From assembly GCA_963828385.1 (NCBI GenBank), contig CAWHEF010000002.1, forward strand, positions 186,001-250,000: DNA of 64,000 nt. The letters are read 5' to 3'. The stretch is from Bog-756 sp963828385 (GTDB taxonomy: Bacteria; Actinomycetota; Acidimicrobiia; Acidimicrobiales; RAAP-2). The notes under the pieces are model-generated. The model worked only from the letters and a program-made list of their open reading frames with translations, was not told where the DNA came from and searched no databases. Both the position numbers and the translations under genes were made by a program. The stretch's first letter is position 1; every line of letters starts with the position of its first letter. Positions 7,259-16,491 of the stretch are shown piece after piece.

Positions 7259-8211
7259 CGACCACCACCACCGTTCCCGCCCTCGACCACCGGTCGGACA
7301 CGGAGACCGTCGCCCGTGACGGGAAGGCGACGATCGCCCGTCCGGTCACCGTGGTGCGGACGGTAGCGGAGTACTCGGCCCTGCTCGAGGCCTGCCGGGC
7401 CTCGGGCTCGAGCGTCGGCGTGGTGCCGACTATGGGCGCCCTCCATGCCGGGCACCGCTCCCTCATCGAACGGGCCGCGGACGAGTGCGACGTCGTCGCC
7501 GTGTCGATCTTCGTGAACCCGACCCAGTTCGGCGACCCCAGGGACCTGGCTCGCTACCCCCGTACGTGGGACTCCGATCTCCGTTGCGTGGCGTCGGCCG
7601 GTGGTCAGGTGGTCTTCGCCCCGACGGTGGCCGAGATGTACCCCGACGGCACCGGGTCCGGGCGAACCACGGTTGCGGTGCCCGCCCTGGCCGACCGGCT
7701 GGAGGGCGCGTCCCGGCCCGGCCACTTCGATGGCGTGGCGACCGTGGTGGTCAAGCTCCTCTCGGCGGCGGGACGGTGCCGGGCCTACTTCGGGGAGAAG
7801 GACTTCCAGCAGCTGGCGGTCGTGCGCCGGGCGGTGCGCCAGCTCTTCCTACCGGTCGACGTCGTCGGGTGCGAGACCGTCCGCGAGCCCGACGGACTCG
7901 CCCTCTCCAGCCGGAACGTGAGGCTCACCGACGACGAGCGGGCGGCCGCTCCCGTCCTGCATCGCGCCCTCATGGCCGGTGCCGAATCGCTCGCCTCCGG
8001 CGAGCGACGCCCCGAAGTCGTCGAAGCGGCGATGGCCGACGTTGTGGCCGGTGAGCCGTCGGTGACGCTGGACTACGCCGCCGTCGTGGACGCCGACGAC
8101 CTCGAGGTCGTCGAGACGTGCGCGTCGGGCAGGGCGTTGCGCCTGCTGGTCGCGGCCACGCTCGGCACCGTCCGTCTCATCGACAATCTCGATCCCGGCT
8201 CCTGCCGCTGA
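7255..8211 (+). CDS. panC: Pantoate--beta-alanine ligase
   Basis: 318 residues. It makes pantothenate from pantoate, beta-alanine and ATP. The HIGH-like VPTMGALHAGH motif, SIFVNPTQFG, YFGEKDFQQL and LALSSRNVRL are all present. About 35 extra residues precede the conserved core (MTTTTT...), so an internal start is possible, but GTG 7255 overlaps the previous stop as GTGA and fits the coupling pattern of the block. panD is not next to it, unlike in Mycobacterium. Confidence 0.95.
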   Translation: MTTTTTVPALDHRSDTETVARDGKATIARPVTVVRTVAEYSALLEACRASGSSVGVVPTMGALHAGHRSLIERAADECDVVAVSIFVNPTQFGDPRDLARYPRTWDSDLRCVASAGGQVVFAPTVAEMYPDGTGSGRTTVAVPALADRLEGASRPGHFDGVATVVVKLLSAAGRCRAYFGEKDFQQLAVVRRAVRQLFLPVDVVGCETVREPDGLALSSRNVRLTDDERAAAPVLHRALMAGAESLASGERRPEVVEAAMADVVAGEPSVTLDYAAVVDADDLEVVETCASGRALRLLVAATLGTVRLIDNLDPGSCR

Positions 8212-8218
8212 TCGGAGT

Positions 8219-10078
8219 GTGCCTCCGCGTGGTGGTCCCGGGTCGGTGACCGAGCGAGCGCGCTCCCTCGACCACGTCGAGGACCTCGACGTCCTGGTGC
8301 TGGGCAGTGGCGTGGCCGGTCTGTCGGCCGCTGTCCGTCTGGCCGCCCCGGAGAGAGAAGGGCGGGCATCGTCGGTCCGGGTCGGGATCCTCACCAAGGG
8401 CGAGCTGTCCCAGTCGGCCACCAGGTGGGCCCAGGGTGGGGTGGCCGCCGTGCTCGGCGGGGACGAGGATTCCACCGACCTCCACCTGGCCGACACCCTG
8501 GCCGCCGGCGCGGGCCTCTGTGACACCGAGGCCGTCCGCGTGCTGGTCGACGAGGGCCCGTCCCGGGTTCAGGAGCTGATCGCACTCGGTGCCGTCTTCG
8601 ACCGGGCGCCGGGCGGCGCCTTCGACCTCGCCCGCGAGGGCGGCCACTCGATGGCCAGGGTGGTCCATGCCGGAGGGGCGGCCACCGGCGCCGAGGTGGA
8701 GCGGGCGCTGGTCGAGGCCACCCGGTCGAGCGCGGCGGCGGTGCTCGAGCAGTGGTTCGCCCTAGACCTGCTGGTCGAGGGCGGGAGGTGCGTCGGTGTC
8801 ACGGCCTTGAGCGCCGGGGGCAGGGCGGTCGAGGTCCGAGCCGCCGACACCGTGCTGGCCACCGGTGGCGCCGGCCAGCTGTACTCCGTGACCACCAATC
8901 CAGCCGAGGCCACAGCCGACGGCCTGGCCATGGCCCTGCGCGCCGGCGTGCCAGTGACGGACATCGAGTTCATGCAGTTCCATCCCACCGCGCTCCATCA
9001 TCCGGCGATGCCCCGGCCCCTTCTCTCCGAGGCGTTGCGCGGCCACGGGGCGTTGCTTCGCGATGCCGATGGTCAACGATTCGTGGACGAGCTCGCCTCC
9101 CGGGACGTCGTGAGCAGGGCCATGGCCGTGCGCCTTGCCGCGCAGGGGGTCGAGCACCTGTGGCTGGACGCAACCGGTCTTGAAGCGTTCGATGCTCGTT
9201 TCCCGACGATCGCCGGGTCCCTCCGGGGCGTCGGCCTCGACCCGGGACGCGACTGGCTGCCCATCGCCCCTGCCGCCCACTATCTCTCCGGCGGTGTGCT
9301 CACCGACCTGTCGGGCGCCACCGCGCTGCCAGGCCTGTGGGCCGCCGGCGAGGTGGCCTGCACCGGAGTGCACGGGGCGAATCGACTGGCTTCGAACTCG
9401 CTCCTCGAGGGCATGGTGTTCGGGGCCCGGCTGTGCGAGTCGATCCTCGCCGGGGCCGATCAGCCCGCCGCCACCGGTGCCCTCGGCCAGCTCCTCGCTG
9501 GAGAGATGACGCCGATCGGGGCGTCGCTGGCGGCACCCTGGGCCCGGCGGGGTCCGGAGGACGCCCCGAGACAGAGCGGTCCGGAGGACGCGCCGAGACA
9601 GAGCGGTCCGGAGGACGCCCCGAGACAGAGGCAGGATGCGGCGGCCCCGACGGGAAGGGACCGGTCCGCATGGGACGCTGCCGGGACGGAGCCCGCCGAC
9701 CTGTCCAAGGGGCGTGAGCATCTCCAGCGGTCGATGACAGAGGGAGCCGGGGTGCTGCGGAGTCCCGCCGGGCTGGCCGCGGCGGGTCGTACGGTCGACG
9801 CCATGGCCGTCATCATCTCCACCGCTGGAGACCCGGGCGGCCGGGCGAGGGGGGAGCTCGCCAACATGGCGACGGTGGCCGGCGCCGTGCTGCGGTCGGC
9901 ATGCGTGCGGTGCGAGTCACGCGGTGCCCATGCCCGCAGCGACCATCCCCGTCCGCTCGAGCCGTGGCGGCGCCGGATCGTCCATGCCGACGGCCGGGTG
10001 GGTCTCGGACCCCGATTGGCCGGACCCCCCAGCCGCACCCGTTCTGCGGGGGTTGCGTCCCCCGGAGCGGGAGGGTGA
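8219..10078 (+). CDS. nadB: L-aspartate oxidase
   Basis: About 619 residues, an FAD flavoprotein oxidising L-aspartate to iminoaspartate in de novo NAD synthesis. The dinucleotide motif VLGSGVAGLSAAVRLA, the QSATRWAQGGVAA, EGGHSMARVVHA and QFHPTAL stretches and EVACTGVHGANRLASNSLLEGMVFGA are typical of NadB/SdhA flavoproteins. Between the FAD domain and the C-terminal helical domain sits an insertion with three SGPEDAPRQ repeats. GTG 8219 lies 7 nt after panC; GTG 8246 is a plausible alternative. nadA (quinolinate synthase), the usual partner, is not in the window. Confidence 0.93.
   Translation: MPPRGGPGSVTERARSLDHVEDLDVLVLGSGVAGLSAAVRLAAPEREGRASSVRVGILTKGELSQSATRWAQGGVAAVLGGDEDSTDLHLADTLAAGAGLCDTEAVRVLVDEGPSRVQELIALGAVFDRAPGGAFDLAREGGHSMARVVHAGGAATGAEVERALVEATRSSAAAVLEQWFALDLLVEGGRCVGVTALSAGGRAVEVRAADTVLATGGAGQLYSVTTNPAEATADGLAMALRAGVPVTDIEFMQFHPTALHHPAMPRPLLSEALRGHGALLRDADGQRFVDELASRDVVSRAMAVRLAAQGVEHLWLDATGLEAFDARFPTIAGSLRGVGLDPGRDWLPIAPAAHYLSGGVLTDLSGATALPGLWAAGEVACTGVHGANRLASNSLLEGMVFGARLCESILAGADQPAATGALGQLLAGEMTPIGASLAAPWARRGPEDAPRQSGPEDAPRQSGPEDAPRQRQDAAAPTGRDRSAWDAAGTEPADLSKGREHLQRSMTEGAGVLRSPAGLAAAGRTVDAMAVIISTAGDPGGRARGELANMATVAGAVLRSACVRCESRGAHARSDHPRPLEPWRRRIVHADGRVGLGPRLAGPPSRTRSAGVASPGAGG
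9551..9631 (+). repeat. 27-nt x3 tandem repeat inside nadB
   Basis: Units at 9551-9577, 9578-9604 and 9605-9631 are nearly identical and encode a nine-residue GPEDAPRQ(S) block three times. The insertion lies between the two NadB domains, so it need not disturb the active site. Confidence 0.92.
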
Positions 10079-11007
10079 CGGCGCCCGGCGCCCAGGAGTC
10101 CGGCGCCGATGGTGACGATCCCGGCGGCCACGCTTCGGACCTGTTCGACCCGCCTCGTGCGGCGGTGGTGCGGTCGGTCACCGAGGCCCTGGCCGAGGAC
10201 CTGCTGCCCCTCGGCGACCTGACCGGCTTCCTCGTGCCGGCCGATGCCAGGGCCGAAATCACCATCACCAGCCGGTCCCCGGGAGTGGTTGCCGGTCGGG
10301 CCTGCGCCGTGGAGACGCTGGCCCAGGTCGATCCCGATCTCGGTGTCGAGTGGCGGGCGGGTGACGGATGTGCGGTCGAGCCCGGTGCCTGCGTGGCCGT
10401 CGTCCGGGGCCCCCTGCGGTCCCTTCTCGCCGCCGAGCGCACGGTCCTCAATTTCCTCGGCCATCTGTCGGGAGTGGCGTCGTTGACGCGGCAGTACGTC
10501 GATGCCGCCTCCGCCGCCAACCCGTCCACCCGGATCCTCGACACCCGTAAGACCACTCCGGGACTCCGGTCCCTGGAGAAGGCGGCGGTGCGCGCCGGCG
10601 GTGGATCGAACCATCGCGCCAGCCTGTCCGACGCCGTGCTCGTGAAGGACAACCACCTGGGAGGGGTCACCATCACCGAGGCCGTGACCAGCGCCCGCGC
10701 CAGGTGGCCGGCCCGCATGGTCGAGGTCGAGTGCGACCGCGCCGATCAGGTGCACGAGGCCATGGCGAGCGGGGCCACCGTCATCATGCTCGACAACATG
10801 GATGTCGAGCGTGTCGCCACCTGTGTCGCCGACGTGCGGGCCGCGTCCAGCACCACCCTCGTCGAGGTGTCAGGAGGGGTGGACCTGGACAGCGTGGCCG
10901 CCTACGCCGCCGCCGGCCCTGACTTCATCTCGATCGGGGCGCTGACGCACTCGGCTCCCGCTCTCGATCTCGGGTTCGATCTGCCGCTCTCCGGCAGGAA
11001 GGGTTGA
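10075..11007 (+). CDS. nadC: Nicotinate-nucleotide pyrophosphorylase (quinolinate phosphoribosyltransferase)
   Basis: 310 residues. It converts quinolinate and PRPP to nicotinate mononucleotide. Conserved blocks are LGDLTGFLVP, ERTVLNFLGHLSG, ILDTRKTTPGLRSLEK, GGSNHRASLSD, VLVKDNHL, VEVECD and VEVSGGV, ending with FISIGALTHSAPALD. GTG 10075 overlaps nadB's stop. The TGA is 2 nt before the coaX ATG, so nadB-nadC-coaX form one unit joining NAD and CoA supply. Confidence 0.96.
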   Translation: MTAPGAQESGADGDDPGGHASDLFDPPRAAVVRSVTEALAEDLLPLGDLTGFLVPADARAEITITSRSPGVVAGRACAVETLAQVDPDLGVEWRAGDGCAVEPGACVAVVRGPLRSLLAAERTVLNFLGHLSGVASLTRQYVDAASAANPSTRILDTRKTTPGLRSLEKAAVRAGGGSNHRASLSDAVLVKDNHLGGVTITEAVTSARARWPARMVEVECDRADQVHEAMASGATVIMLDNMDVERVATCVADVRAASSTTLVEVSGGVDLDSVAAYAAAGPDFISIGALTHSAPALDLGFDLPLSGRKG

Positions 11008-11009
11008 CC

Positions 11010-11843
11010 ATGCTGCTCGCCATCGATGTCGGCAACACGGAGACGGTCGTCGGGCTCTTCGTTCGGGATCGCTTTGAGGAGGGCGGGCCGCCCGGACCGC
11101 GCGATGGCAACGAGCCGGTCGGGCTCTCCCACCATTGGCGGTTGTCAACGTTGGCCGAGCGGACGGCCGACGAGCACGCGCTCCTGCTCACGCAGCTGCT
11201 CGATCTCGACGGGTTGGACATCGACCAGGTCGTCACCGGCATCGCCGTGACGTCGTCAGTGCCTCTGGTGACGGCCGCCCTCCGACAGATGACGGATCGT
11301 CGGTTCGATGTGCCCGCCGTCGTCCTCGAACCGGGCGTGAAGAGCGGGATGCCCATCCACTACGACAACCCGAAGGAGGTGGGGGCCGACCGTATCGCCA
11401 ACGCCGTCGGGGCCTACGACCTGTTCGGCGGCCCCTGTGTCGTCGTCGACCTGGGCACGGCGACCACCTTCGACGCCATTTCGGCGGCGGGGGAGTACCT
11501 CGGTGGTGCCATTACGCCGGGCGTCGCCATCAGTCTCGACGCCCTCTTCGCCCATGCCGCCGCCCTGCGGCGCGTAGAGCTGGTCGAGCCGCGCAGCGTC
11601 ATCGGCAAGTCCACCGTCGAGTCGATCCAGTCCGGCGCCCTCTACGGGTTCGCCGGGCAGGTGGACGGCCTGTGCCGGCGGTTCGTCCGGGTCCTCGGCG
11701 AGTGCAGCATCGTCGCCACCGGCGGGCTCTCCGAGCTCGTCGCTCCCTTCTCCGAGGAGATCGAGTATGTCGAACCGTGGATGACGCTGCACGGTCTGCG
11801 CATCATCTTCGACCGGAACCTCCCTGCCCGTGCGGGGGGTTGA
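11010..11843 (+). CDS. coaX: Type III pantothenate kinase
   Basis: 277 residues. ATP-dependent phosphorylation of pantothenate, the first step of CoA synthesis. The N-terminal MLLAIDVGNTETVVGLF phosphate-binding loop, GADRIANAVGAYDL, VVDLGTATTFDA and LGGAITPG are characteristic of CoaX (ASKHA fold, monovalent-cation dependent). ATG 11010 has a Shine-Dalgarno sequence (GGAAGGG). An upstream TTG at 11004 is open but would give an atypical extension. Confidence 0.96.
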   Translation: MLLAIDVGNTETVVGLFVRDRFEEGGPPGPRDGNEPVGLSHHWRLSTLAERTADEHALLLTQLLDLDGLDIDQVVTGIAVTSSVPLVTAALRQMTDRRFDVPAVVLEPGVKSGMPIHYDNPKEVGADRIANAVGAYDLFGGPCVVVDLGTATTFDAISAAGEYLGGAITPGVAISLDALFAHAAALRRVELVEPRSVIGKSTVESIQSGALYGFAGQVDGLCRRFVRVLGECSIVATGGLSELVAPFSEEIEYVEPWMTLHGLRIIFDRNLPARAGG

Positions 11844-11915
11844 ACGCGGCCCCGGTCGGGACCGTGCTCTACCATCGTCCGTCGGGTCAGGACCGATCCT
11901 CCACCGAAGGGCTCC

Positions 11916-13001
11916 ATGGGCACTCTCGTCAGACACCGAACGCCTCGTCCTCTGCGCCCATCGAGGACATCGCCGTCGAGCACATGGCCGCGGTGGACAC
12001 GGCCACGGAGGACTCGGCCGCGAACGACACGGCAGCGGAGGACATGGATGGTGCTCGCCGCCGCCGCCCTGACGCTGTTCGGGACCGGTTGCGGTTCGAG
12101 CGCGACGACCGCCGCCTCCCATCGCCAGGCTGGGCGTACGCGATCGATCCCCTCGACCCTCGGCACCCGGCCGACCACCACTGTGCCGCCCACGACGACG
12201 ACGGTGCCCCCCACGACGACAGTCCCGGCCGAACCGGGATGGGCACCGCTGGCGACGACGCCTTCGGGCGTCGCCGTGGACGAGCAGACCTACGGCGGAT
12301 CGGCCGGGGCCGTCACCCTCGTGCGGTTCCGGGCCCCCCTCGTGCACTACGCCCTCCACGTCGGCAGCGGGGACCCGCCCGGCGGCTCGGGCGTTCCGGG
12401 AGCGCCGGGGCCGGCCATCGGGCCGGCGGAGCAACCCATCCTGCTCGCCGCCTTCAACGGCGGCTTCGAGGCCGGGGCAGGGGCCGAGGGCTTCGAGGTG
12501 CAGTCCCAGGTGCTCGAACCGCTGCAGGCCGGCCTGGCCTCCCTTGTCATCGATGCCAACGGCCATGCCAGCGTCGGTATCTGGGGGCAGACCGTCCCCC
12601 AGCCCGGCGAGCAGGTGACGAGCGTCAGGCAGAACCTGCAGCCGCTGGTGGCGGGCGGACAGCCGAGCCCGGACGCCACCGACGTGGGTGCTTGGGGCGC
12701 GACCCTCGGTGGGGGATCGGTCGTCGCCCGGAGTGCGCTCGGGGAGGACGCACAGGGCAACCTGGTCTTCGCCGGGTCCATGTCCGCCCTTCCCTCCGAC
12801 ATGGCCGCAGCTCTCGTCCAAGCGGGGGTGACGACGGGCATGGAGCTCGACATCAACCCCGAGTGGGTCCAGCTGGCATATGCCGCCACACCAGGGGGCC
12901 CGCTCACCGCCGGGATACCGGGCCAGAACCGGCCGGCCGACCAGTACCTCGACGGTTGGACGCGCGACTTCGTGACCGTCCTCGCCGGCACGCCCGGCTG
13001 A
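11916..13001 (+). CDS. Secreted lipoprotein-like phosphodiester glycosidase family protein
   Basis: 361 residues. The N-terminus is very basic (RTTRQRR), then a hydrophobic stretch MVLAAAALTLFGTGCGSS with a Cys at a plausible lipobox (LFGTGC is imperfect), so export and lipid anchoring are likely. A Thr/Pro-rich spacer follows, then a domain with AAFNGGFEAGAGAEGF and GMELDINPEWVQLAY, matching the phosphodiester glycosidase (NAGPA-like) family; the substrate is unknown. ATG 11916 follows a GAAGGG site, and a TACCAT -10 lies near 11871. ATG 12048 would lose the charged n-region. Confidence 0.65.
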   Translation: MGTLVRHRTPRPLRPSRTSPSSTWPRWTRPRRTRPRTTRQRRTWMVLAAAALTLFGTGCGSSATTAASHRQAGRTRSIPSTLGTRPTTTVPPTTTTVPPTTTVPAEPGWAPLATTPSGVAVDEQTYGGSAGAVTLVRFRAPLVHYALHVGSGDPPGGSGVPGAPGPAIGPAEQPILLAAFNGGFEAGAGAEGFEVQSQVLEPLQAGLASLVIDANGHASVGIWGQTVPQPGEQVTSVRQNLQPLVAGGQPSPDATDVGAWGATLGGGSVVARSALGEDAQGNLVFAGSMSALPSDMAAALVQAGVTTGMELDINPEWVQLAYAATPGGPLTAGIPGQNRPADQYLDGWTRDFVTVLAGTPG

Positions 13002-13037
13002 TCTTGCTCCGATCGGGCCCCGGCCGACGGCTTGGTG

Positions 13038-14579
13038 TCAGACCGGCGCTTCGACCTCCAGGCGAGGACGGCGCTCCTCGGGACGGTGCTCGACGAGGTC
13101 GGCCACCAGGTCGTCGCGCAGCGCCGCCCACGAGGGATCGTCCCACCGGTTGACCCGCTCGAGCGGGTCGTCGACGAGATCGTAGAGCTCCCCTTCGCCA
13201 CCGGCGTGGCATGTCCCGGGCAGGGCGGCCGTGCACACCCAGCGGTCGCGCATGAGCGTGCGGAGGTGGATCTCGGTTCCGAGCACCTCGCTGTCCCACT
13301 CGGTCAGCACCCGCTCGAACCCCCGACGACCGGCGTCGGTGTCGTCGGCGGGCAGCGCCTTGCCCTCCATCCACGCCGGCGGCTCGAGCCCGGCGATGCC
13401 ACAGAAGGTCGGGGCGAGGTCGACGAGGCCCACCGGACGGGTGACCGTGGAGGGAACAGGACCGCTGGATGGCGCCGGTCGCCAGACGAGGGGCACCCGC
13501 ATGAGGGCGTCCACGTGGTAGGGGCCTTTGAAGAGCAGTCCGAAGTCGCCTTGGAATTCGCCGTGGTCGGTGGTGAACACCACGTCGACGTCGTCGCTCC
13601 AGCCGCGCCCGGCGACATGGTCGAGCACGCGCCCCACCGCCTCGTCGATCAGCTCGCACTCGACGGCGTTCCGGGCGTTGACCTCGCGGACCTGGTCGGC
13701 GGTGAGGGTGGCGGGCACCCAGGCCGCTGGCGCCTCGTAGTTGGACACGAGGGTCCCGTCGTACCAGAGGCGCCAGTGCCGGAGCTTGGCGTCGAGGATG
13801 GCCTCGCGCTCGGTCTTGTCCTCGGGGTAGCCGGGAGGGAGCGGCACCTCACGCCAGTCGACGCGGCCCACCTCGGACTGGGGCGGGTCCCAGGGATGGT
13901 GGGGATCGGGAAAGCTCATCCAGCAGAACCAGTCCTCGGTGTCGCCGAGCGTGTCGAGCCAGCCGATCGTCCGGTCCGCCACCCAGTCGGTGTGGTACCA
14001 GGATCGGTCGACGGGGTTGACGGCGACCTGGGGCGCTCCGGTGTCCCCGCCCCCCGCCGCATTGACCTGGAGCGACGCGTCGAGCGGGAGGTAGAAGCCG
14101 GCGACCGCCTCCGGATGGGCGGCGGCCAGCCAGCGGGCGTAGTGGAGCGGTCCGATGGCGGTGTGGGTAGCCAGTTCGAGATGCTCGAAACCCCGGTGGA
14201 GCCCACCGGGGGGCCGCGTCCCGTCGGCCAGGGTGTTCTCGACGAAGCGGCCGTGCGGATCGAGGAACGGCTGGAAGTGGGCCTTGCCCACGAGGGCGGT
14301 CCGGTACCCGGCTTCGTGGAGCAGCGCCGCCACCGACGGGGCGTCGACCGGCAGCGGGACGCCGTTCATCCAGACACCATGGGTGCTCGGATGCTGGCCG
14401 GTCAGCATGGTCGATCTCGAGGGCATGCACACCACCGACTGGCAGTGTGCCCGTTCGTAGCGGACACCGCCGGCGGCCAGCCCGTCCACCACCGGCGTGC
14501 TGGCGATCGTGCCGCCGTTGCAGCCGAGCGTGTCGTACCTCTGCTGATCGGTGGTGACGAACAGGATCTTACGGCCCAT
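13038..14579 (-). CDS. Sulfatase (type I, formylglycine-dependent)
   Basis: About 513 residues. The CMPSR core in SVVCMPSRSTMLTGQ matches the C-x-P-x-R sulfatase signature whose Cys becomes formylglycine. The N-terminal ILFVTTDQQRYDTLGCNGG supplies metal-binding Asp residues, and VGKAHF and DVVFTTDHGEFQGDFGLLFKGP complete the alkaline-phosphatase-like site. It probably hydrolyses a sulfate ester or related phosphonate ester; the substrate cannot be read from the sequence. ATG at 14577-14579 gives the canonical MGRKILFVTTDQQ start; an upstream ATG at 14663 only adds a low-complexity leader. No signal peptide is seen. Confidence 0.85.
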   Translation of the reverse strand: MGRKILFVTTDQQRYDTLGCNGGTIASTPVVDGLAAGGVRYERAHCQSVVCMPSRSTMLTGQHPSTHGVWMNGVPLPVDAPSVAALLHEAGYRTALVGKAHFQPFLDPHGRFVENTLADGTRPPGGLHRGFEHLELATHTAIGPLHYARWLAAAHPEAVAGFYLPLDASLQVNAAGGGDTGAPQVAVNPVDRSWYHTDWVADRTIGWLDTLGDTEDWFCWMSFPDPHHPWDPPQSEVGRVDWREVPLPPGYPEDKTEREAILDAKLRHWRLWYDGTLVSNYEAPAAWVPATLTADQVREVNARNAVECELIDEAVGRVLDHVAGRGWSDDVDVVFTTDHGEFQGDFGLLFKGPYHVDALMRVPLVWRPAPSSGPVPSTVTRPVGLVDLAPTFCGIAGLEPPAWMEGKALPADDTDAGRRGFERVLTEWDSEVLGTEIHLRTLMRDRWVCTAALPGTCHAGGEGELYDLVDDPLERVNRWDDPSWAALRDDLVADLVEHRPEERRPRLEVEAPV

Positions 14580-14896
14580 CTGACCAGGTCTTTCGAAGCG
14601 CCAGAAGGGAGGCGCACCCGCAGCGCGCCCGAGGGCGGCACGACCCGGGACCCTGGTAGTCATCGATCACGGATCGACCGTCCGGTGGTCCTCCGGCCCC
14701 CGCGGCACCGTCCACCGAGGCACCGTAGCTGTTGACAGCGGGTGTGACAAATAGTGCAGCCAGCGGACAGAGCGCCCGACCCCGACCCCACTCCTGGCTC
14801 ATCGCTCCCTAACATCGTCATCACTGAACACCCACACCGGCCGTGTTGGGTGGGGGAGCGGTCGAAGGGTTCGGCCCGAGACGGAGGGAACACGTC
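14580..14896 (+). other. Intergenic region between divergent sulfatase and secreted-protein genes
   Basis: No gene seen. It holds a TTGACA hexamer at 14732-14737 without a well-spaced -10, and a TAACAT box (14810-14815) about 80 nt before the downstream ATG. A strong Shine-Dalgarno GGAGGG precedes ATG 14897. Confidence 0.4.
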
Positions 14897-15358
14897 ATGA
14901 AGCAGGTAGTCCAGGCGAGCAGGGTCGTGGTCGTCACGGTGGTCGCGGCAGGGCTGCTCACGATGGGTGCCGTCTGGCTGTCCGGTTCCGCCTCGGCGGG
15001 TCCGCTCACGTCACCCAAGGCGATCAGCCGGTTCAACTGCGACCGTGCCACGAAGGTGCTCACGCGGTTCCAGAAGCTCGAAGCACAGATCTCGGCCGGC
15101 CTGCCCAAGCTGAACGCAGCCGAGGCCAAGGCCAAGGCCAAGGGGAACACGAAGCGGGTGGACCGGCTGCAGAAGCGGATCACCAAGCTGGAGTCCTCGA
15201 CGTTCAAGGACCGGTTGACGTCGGCCACCTCGGCAATCGAGAACAAGTGCCACGTCGCTGCCCCCGCCGTTCCGCCAGCCAGCACCACGACCACCACGGC
15301 GCCGTCGACCAGCACGACGGCAGCTCCGTCGAGCCCCGGGTCGGGCTCGACGTCCTGA
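14897..15358 (+). CDS. Small secreted protein with charged helical core
   Basis: 153 residues, family not recognised. It has a long hydrophobic signal sequence with a likely cleavage after SGSASA (about residue 34), then an Ala/Lys/Glu-rich segment (LNAAEAKAKAKGNTKRVDRLQKRITKLE) likely to form an amphipathic or coiled-coil helix. One Cys lies near each end of this core (FNCDR, ENKCH), possibly a disulfide. The tail is a Thr/Ser/Pro/Ala-rich wall-spacer-like sequence. A strong ribosome-binding site precedes the ATG. It is probably an extracytoplasmic structural protein. Confidence 0.6.
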   Translation: MKQVVQASRVVVVTVVAAGLLTMGAVWLSGSASAGPLTSPKAISRFNCDRATKVLTRFQKLEAQISAGLPKLNAAEAKAKAKGNTKRVDRLQKRITKLESSTFKDRLTSATSAIENKCHVAAPAVPPASTTTTTAPSTSTTAAPSSPGSGSTS

Positions 15359-15381
15359 CCGGCGCACCTGCCTGACGACGA

Positions 15382-16359
15382 TCAGACGGCGGGCAGGTCG
15401 TCGAGCAGCGAGTGGGCGAGGGTGGCCAGTCCTCTGTTGAGAGGTTCCGGAGCGCAGGTTTCGGCCGCCCCTGCTGCCAGCTCGGCGTAGCGACGGGCCT
15501 CGACGACCGAGGCCACGATGGCCTCGGACTCGGCCACGATCGACCGGGCCTTGTCCCTGTCCGGCTGACCGAGCGGCTGGCCCAACAGGGGGCGCAGCTC
15601 CGGTCCGGTGACCGGATCGGCCAGTGCGAGGAGCACGGGCAGGGTGTAGATGCCCTCGGCCAGGTCCTGCCCGGCAGGCTTGCCCAGGTCGGCCTCGTCG
15701 CCGATCACGTCGAGGATGTCGTCGCGCACCTGGAAGACCATGCCGAAACAGCGGCCGAACGTGGTGAGCGATTCGACCTGGTCGCGGGGGAGACCGGCTG
15801 TCAACGCCCCGATCCGGCACGACGTGGCCATGAGCGCCGCCGTCTTGCCGGCAATGGCGTCGGAGTACGCATCCCTGGTCCGCCCGACCTGGAAGGCGGC
15901 CCGGACTTCGGCCACCTGGCCCTGGCAGAGCTCACCGAGCGTGTTGGCGAGCAGCGCGGCGATCTCGGTGCCGAGACCGGCGGCTATCTCGGCGGAGCGG
16001 GCGAGTAGGAAGTCCCCGGCCACGATGGCCACGAGGTTCCCGAACCGGGCGTTCACGCTCTCGACGTTGCGCCTGATGGTGGCCTCGTCCATCACGTCGT
16101 CGTGATAGAGGGAGGCCAGGTGGACGAGTTCGACGGCTACCGCCCCGAGCAGATCTCCCCTGGTGGCGTCGCGCCCCGCCGCTGTGGCTGTGGCCAGGGC
16201 CAACGTCGGTCTGAGGCGCTTACCTCCGGCGGCCAGCAGGTGGGTGGTGACCTCGTCGAGGAACCCGTCGCCGGTCACGACCGACTCGACCAGCAGGGGC
16301 TCGAGGCGCTTCAGCTGTTCTTCTAGTGCGGGAAGCCCCAGGAGCTCTACGACGTTCAC
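15382..16359 (-). CDS. Polyprenyl diphosphate synthase (trans-isoprenyl)
   Basis: 325 residues. Both aspartate-rich motifs are present: DDVMD in HLASLYHDDVMDEATIRR and DDILD in VFQVRDDILDVIGDE, plus GGKRLRP and GKTAALMATSCRIG. It belongs to the IspB/HepT/GrcC group that makes the C35-C50 chain of menaquinone from farnesyl/geranylgeranyl and isopentenyl diphosphate; chain length cannot be fixed by eye. It starts at GTG 16359; TATCGT lies 9 nt upstream on its strand, suggesting a leaderless mRNA. ispD and ispF on the other strand supply its precursors. Confidence 0.9.
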   Translation of the reverse strand: MNVVELLGLPALEEQLKRLEPLLVESVVTGDGFLDEVTTHLLAAGGKRLRPTLALATATAAGRDATRGDLLGAVAVELVHLASLYHDDVMDEATIRRNVESVNARFGNLVAIVAGDFLLARSAEIAAGLGTEIAALLANTLGELCQGQVAEVRAAFQVGRTRDAYSDAIAGKTAALMATSCRIGALTAGLPRDQVESLTTFGRCFGMVFQVRDDILDVIGDEADLGKPAGQDLAEGIYTLPVLLALADPVTGPELRPLLGQPLGQPDRDKARSIVAESEAIVASVVEARRYAELAAGAAETCAPEPLNRGLATLAHSLLDDLPAV

Positions 16360-16449
16360 TTCGTACAGACGATAGGCGAGGATGCCGAAGACTCAAAAAG
16401 GGGTGCTCCCTGCCGTGGAGCGTGCGGGTGCGTACGGCAGACTCGCCTG

Positions 16450-16455
16450 TAGACT
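16450..16455 (+). promoter_or_regulatory. -10 box of clpC
   Basis: TAGACT, about 36 nt before the GTG start of clpC, with a GGAGG ribosome-binding site in between. No recognisable -35 or ClgR/CtsR operator is seen. Confidence 0.4.
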
Positions 16456-16491
16456 TTCTGGCAGGGACCGACCGCGGATGGAGGCGGTGGA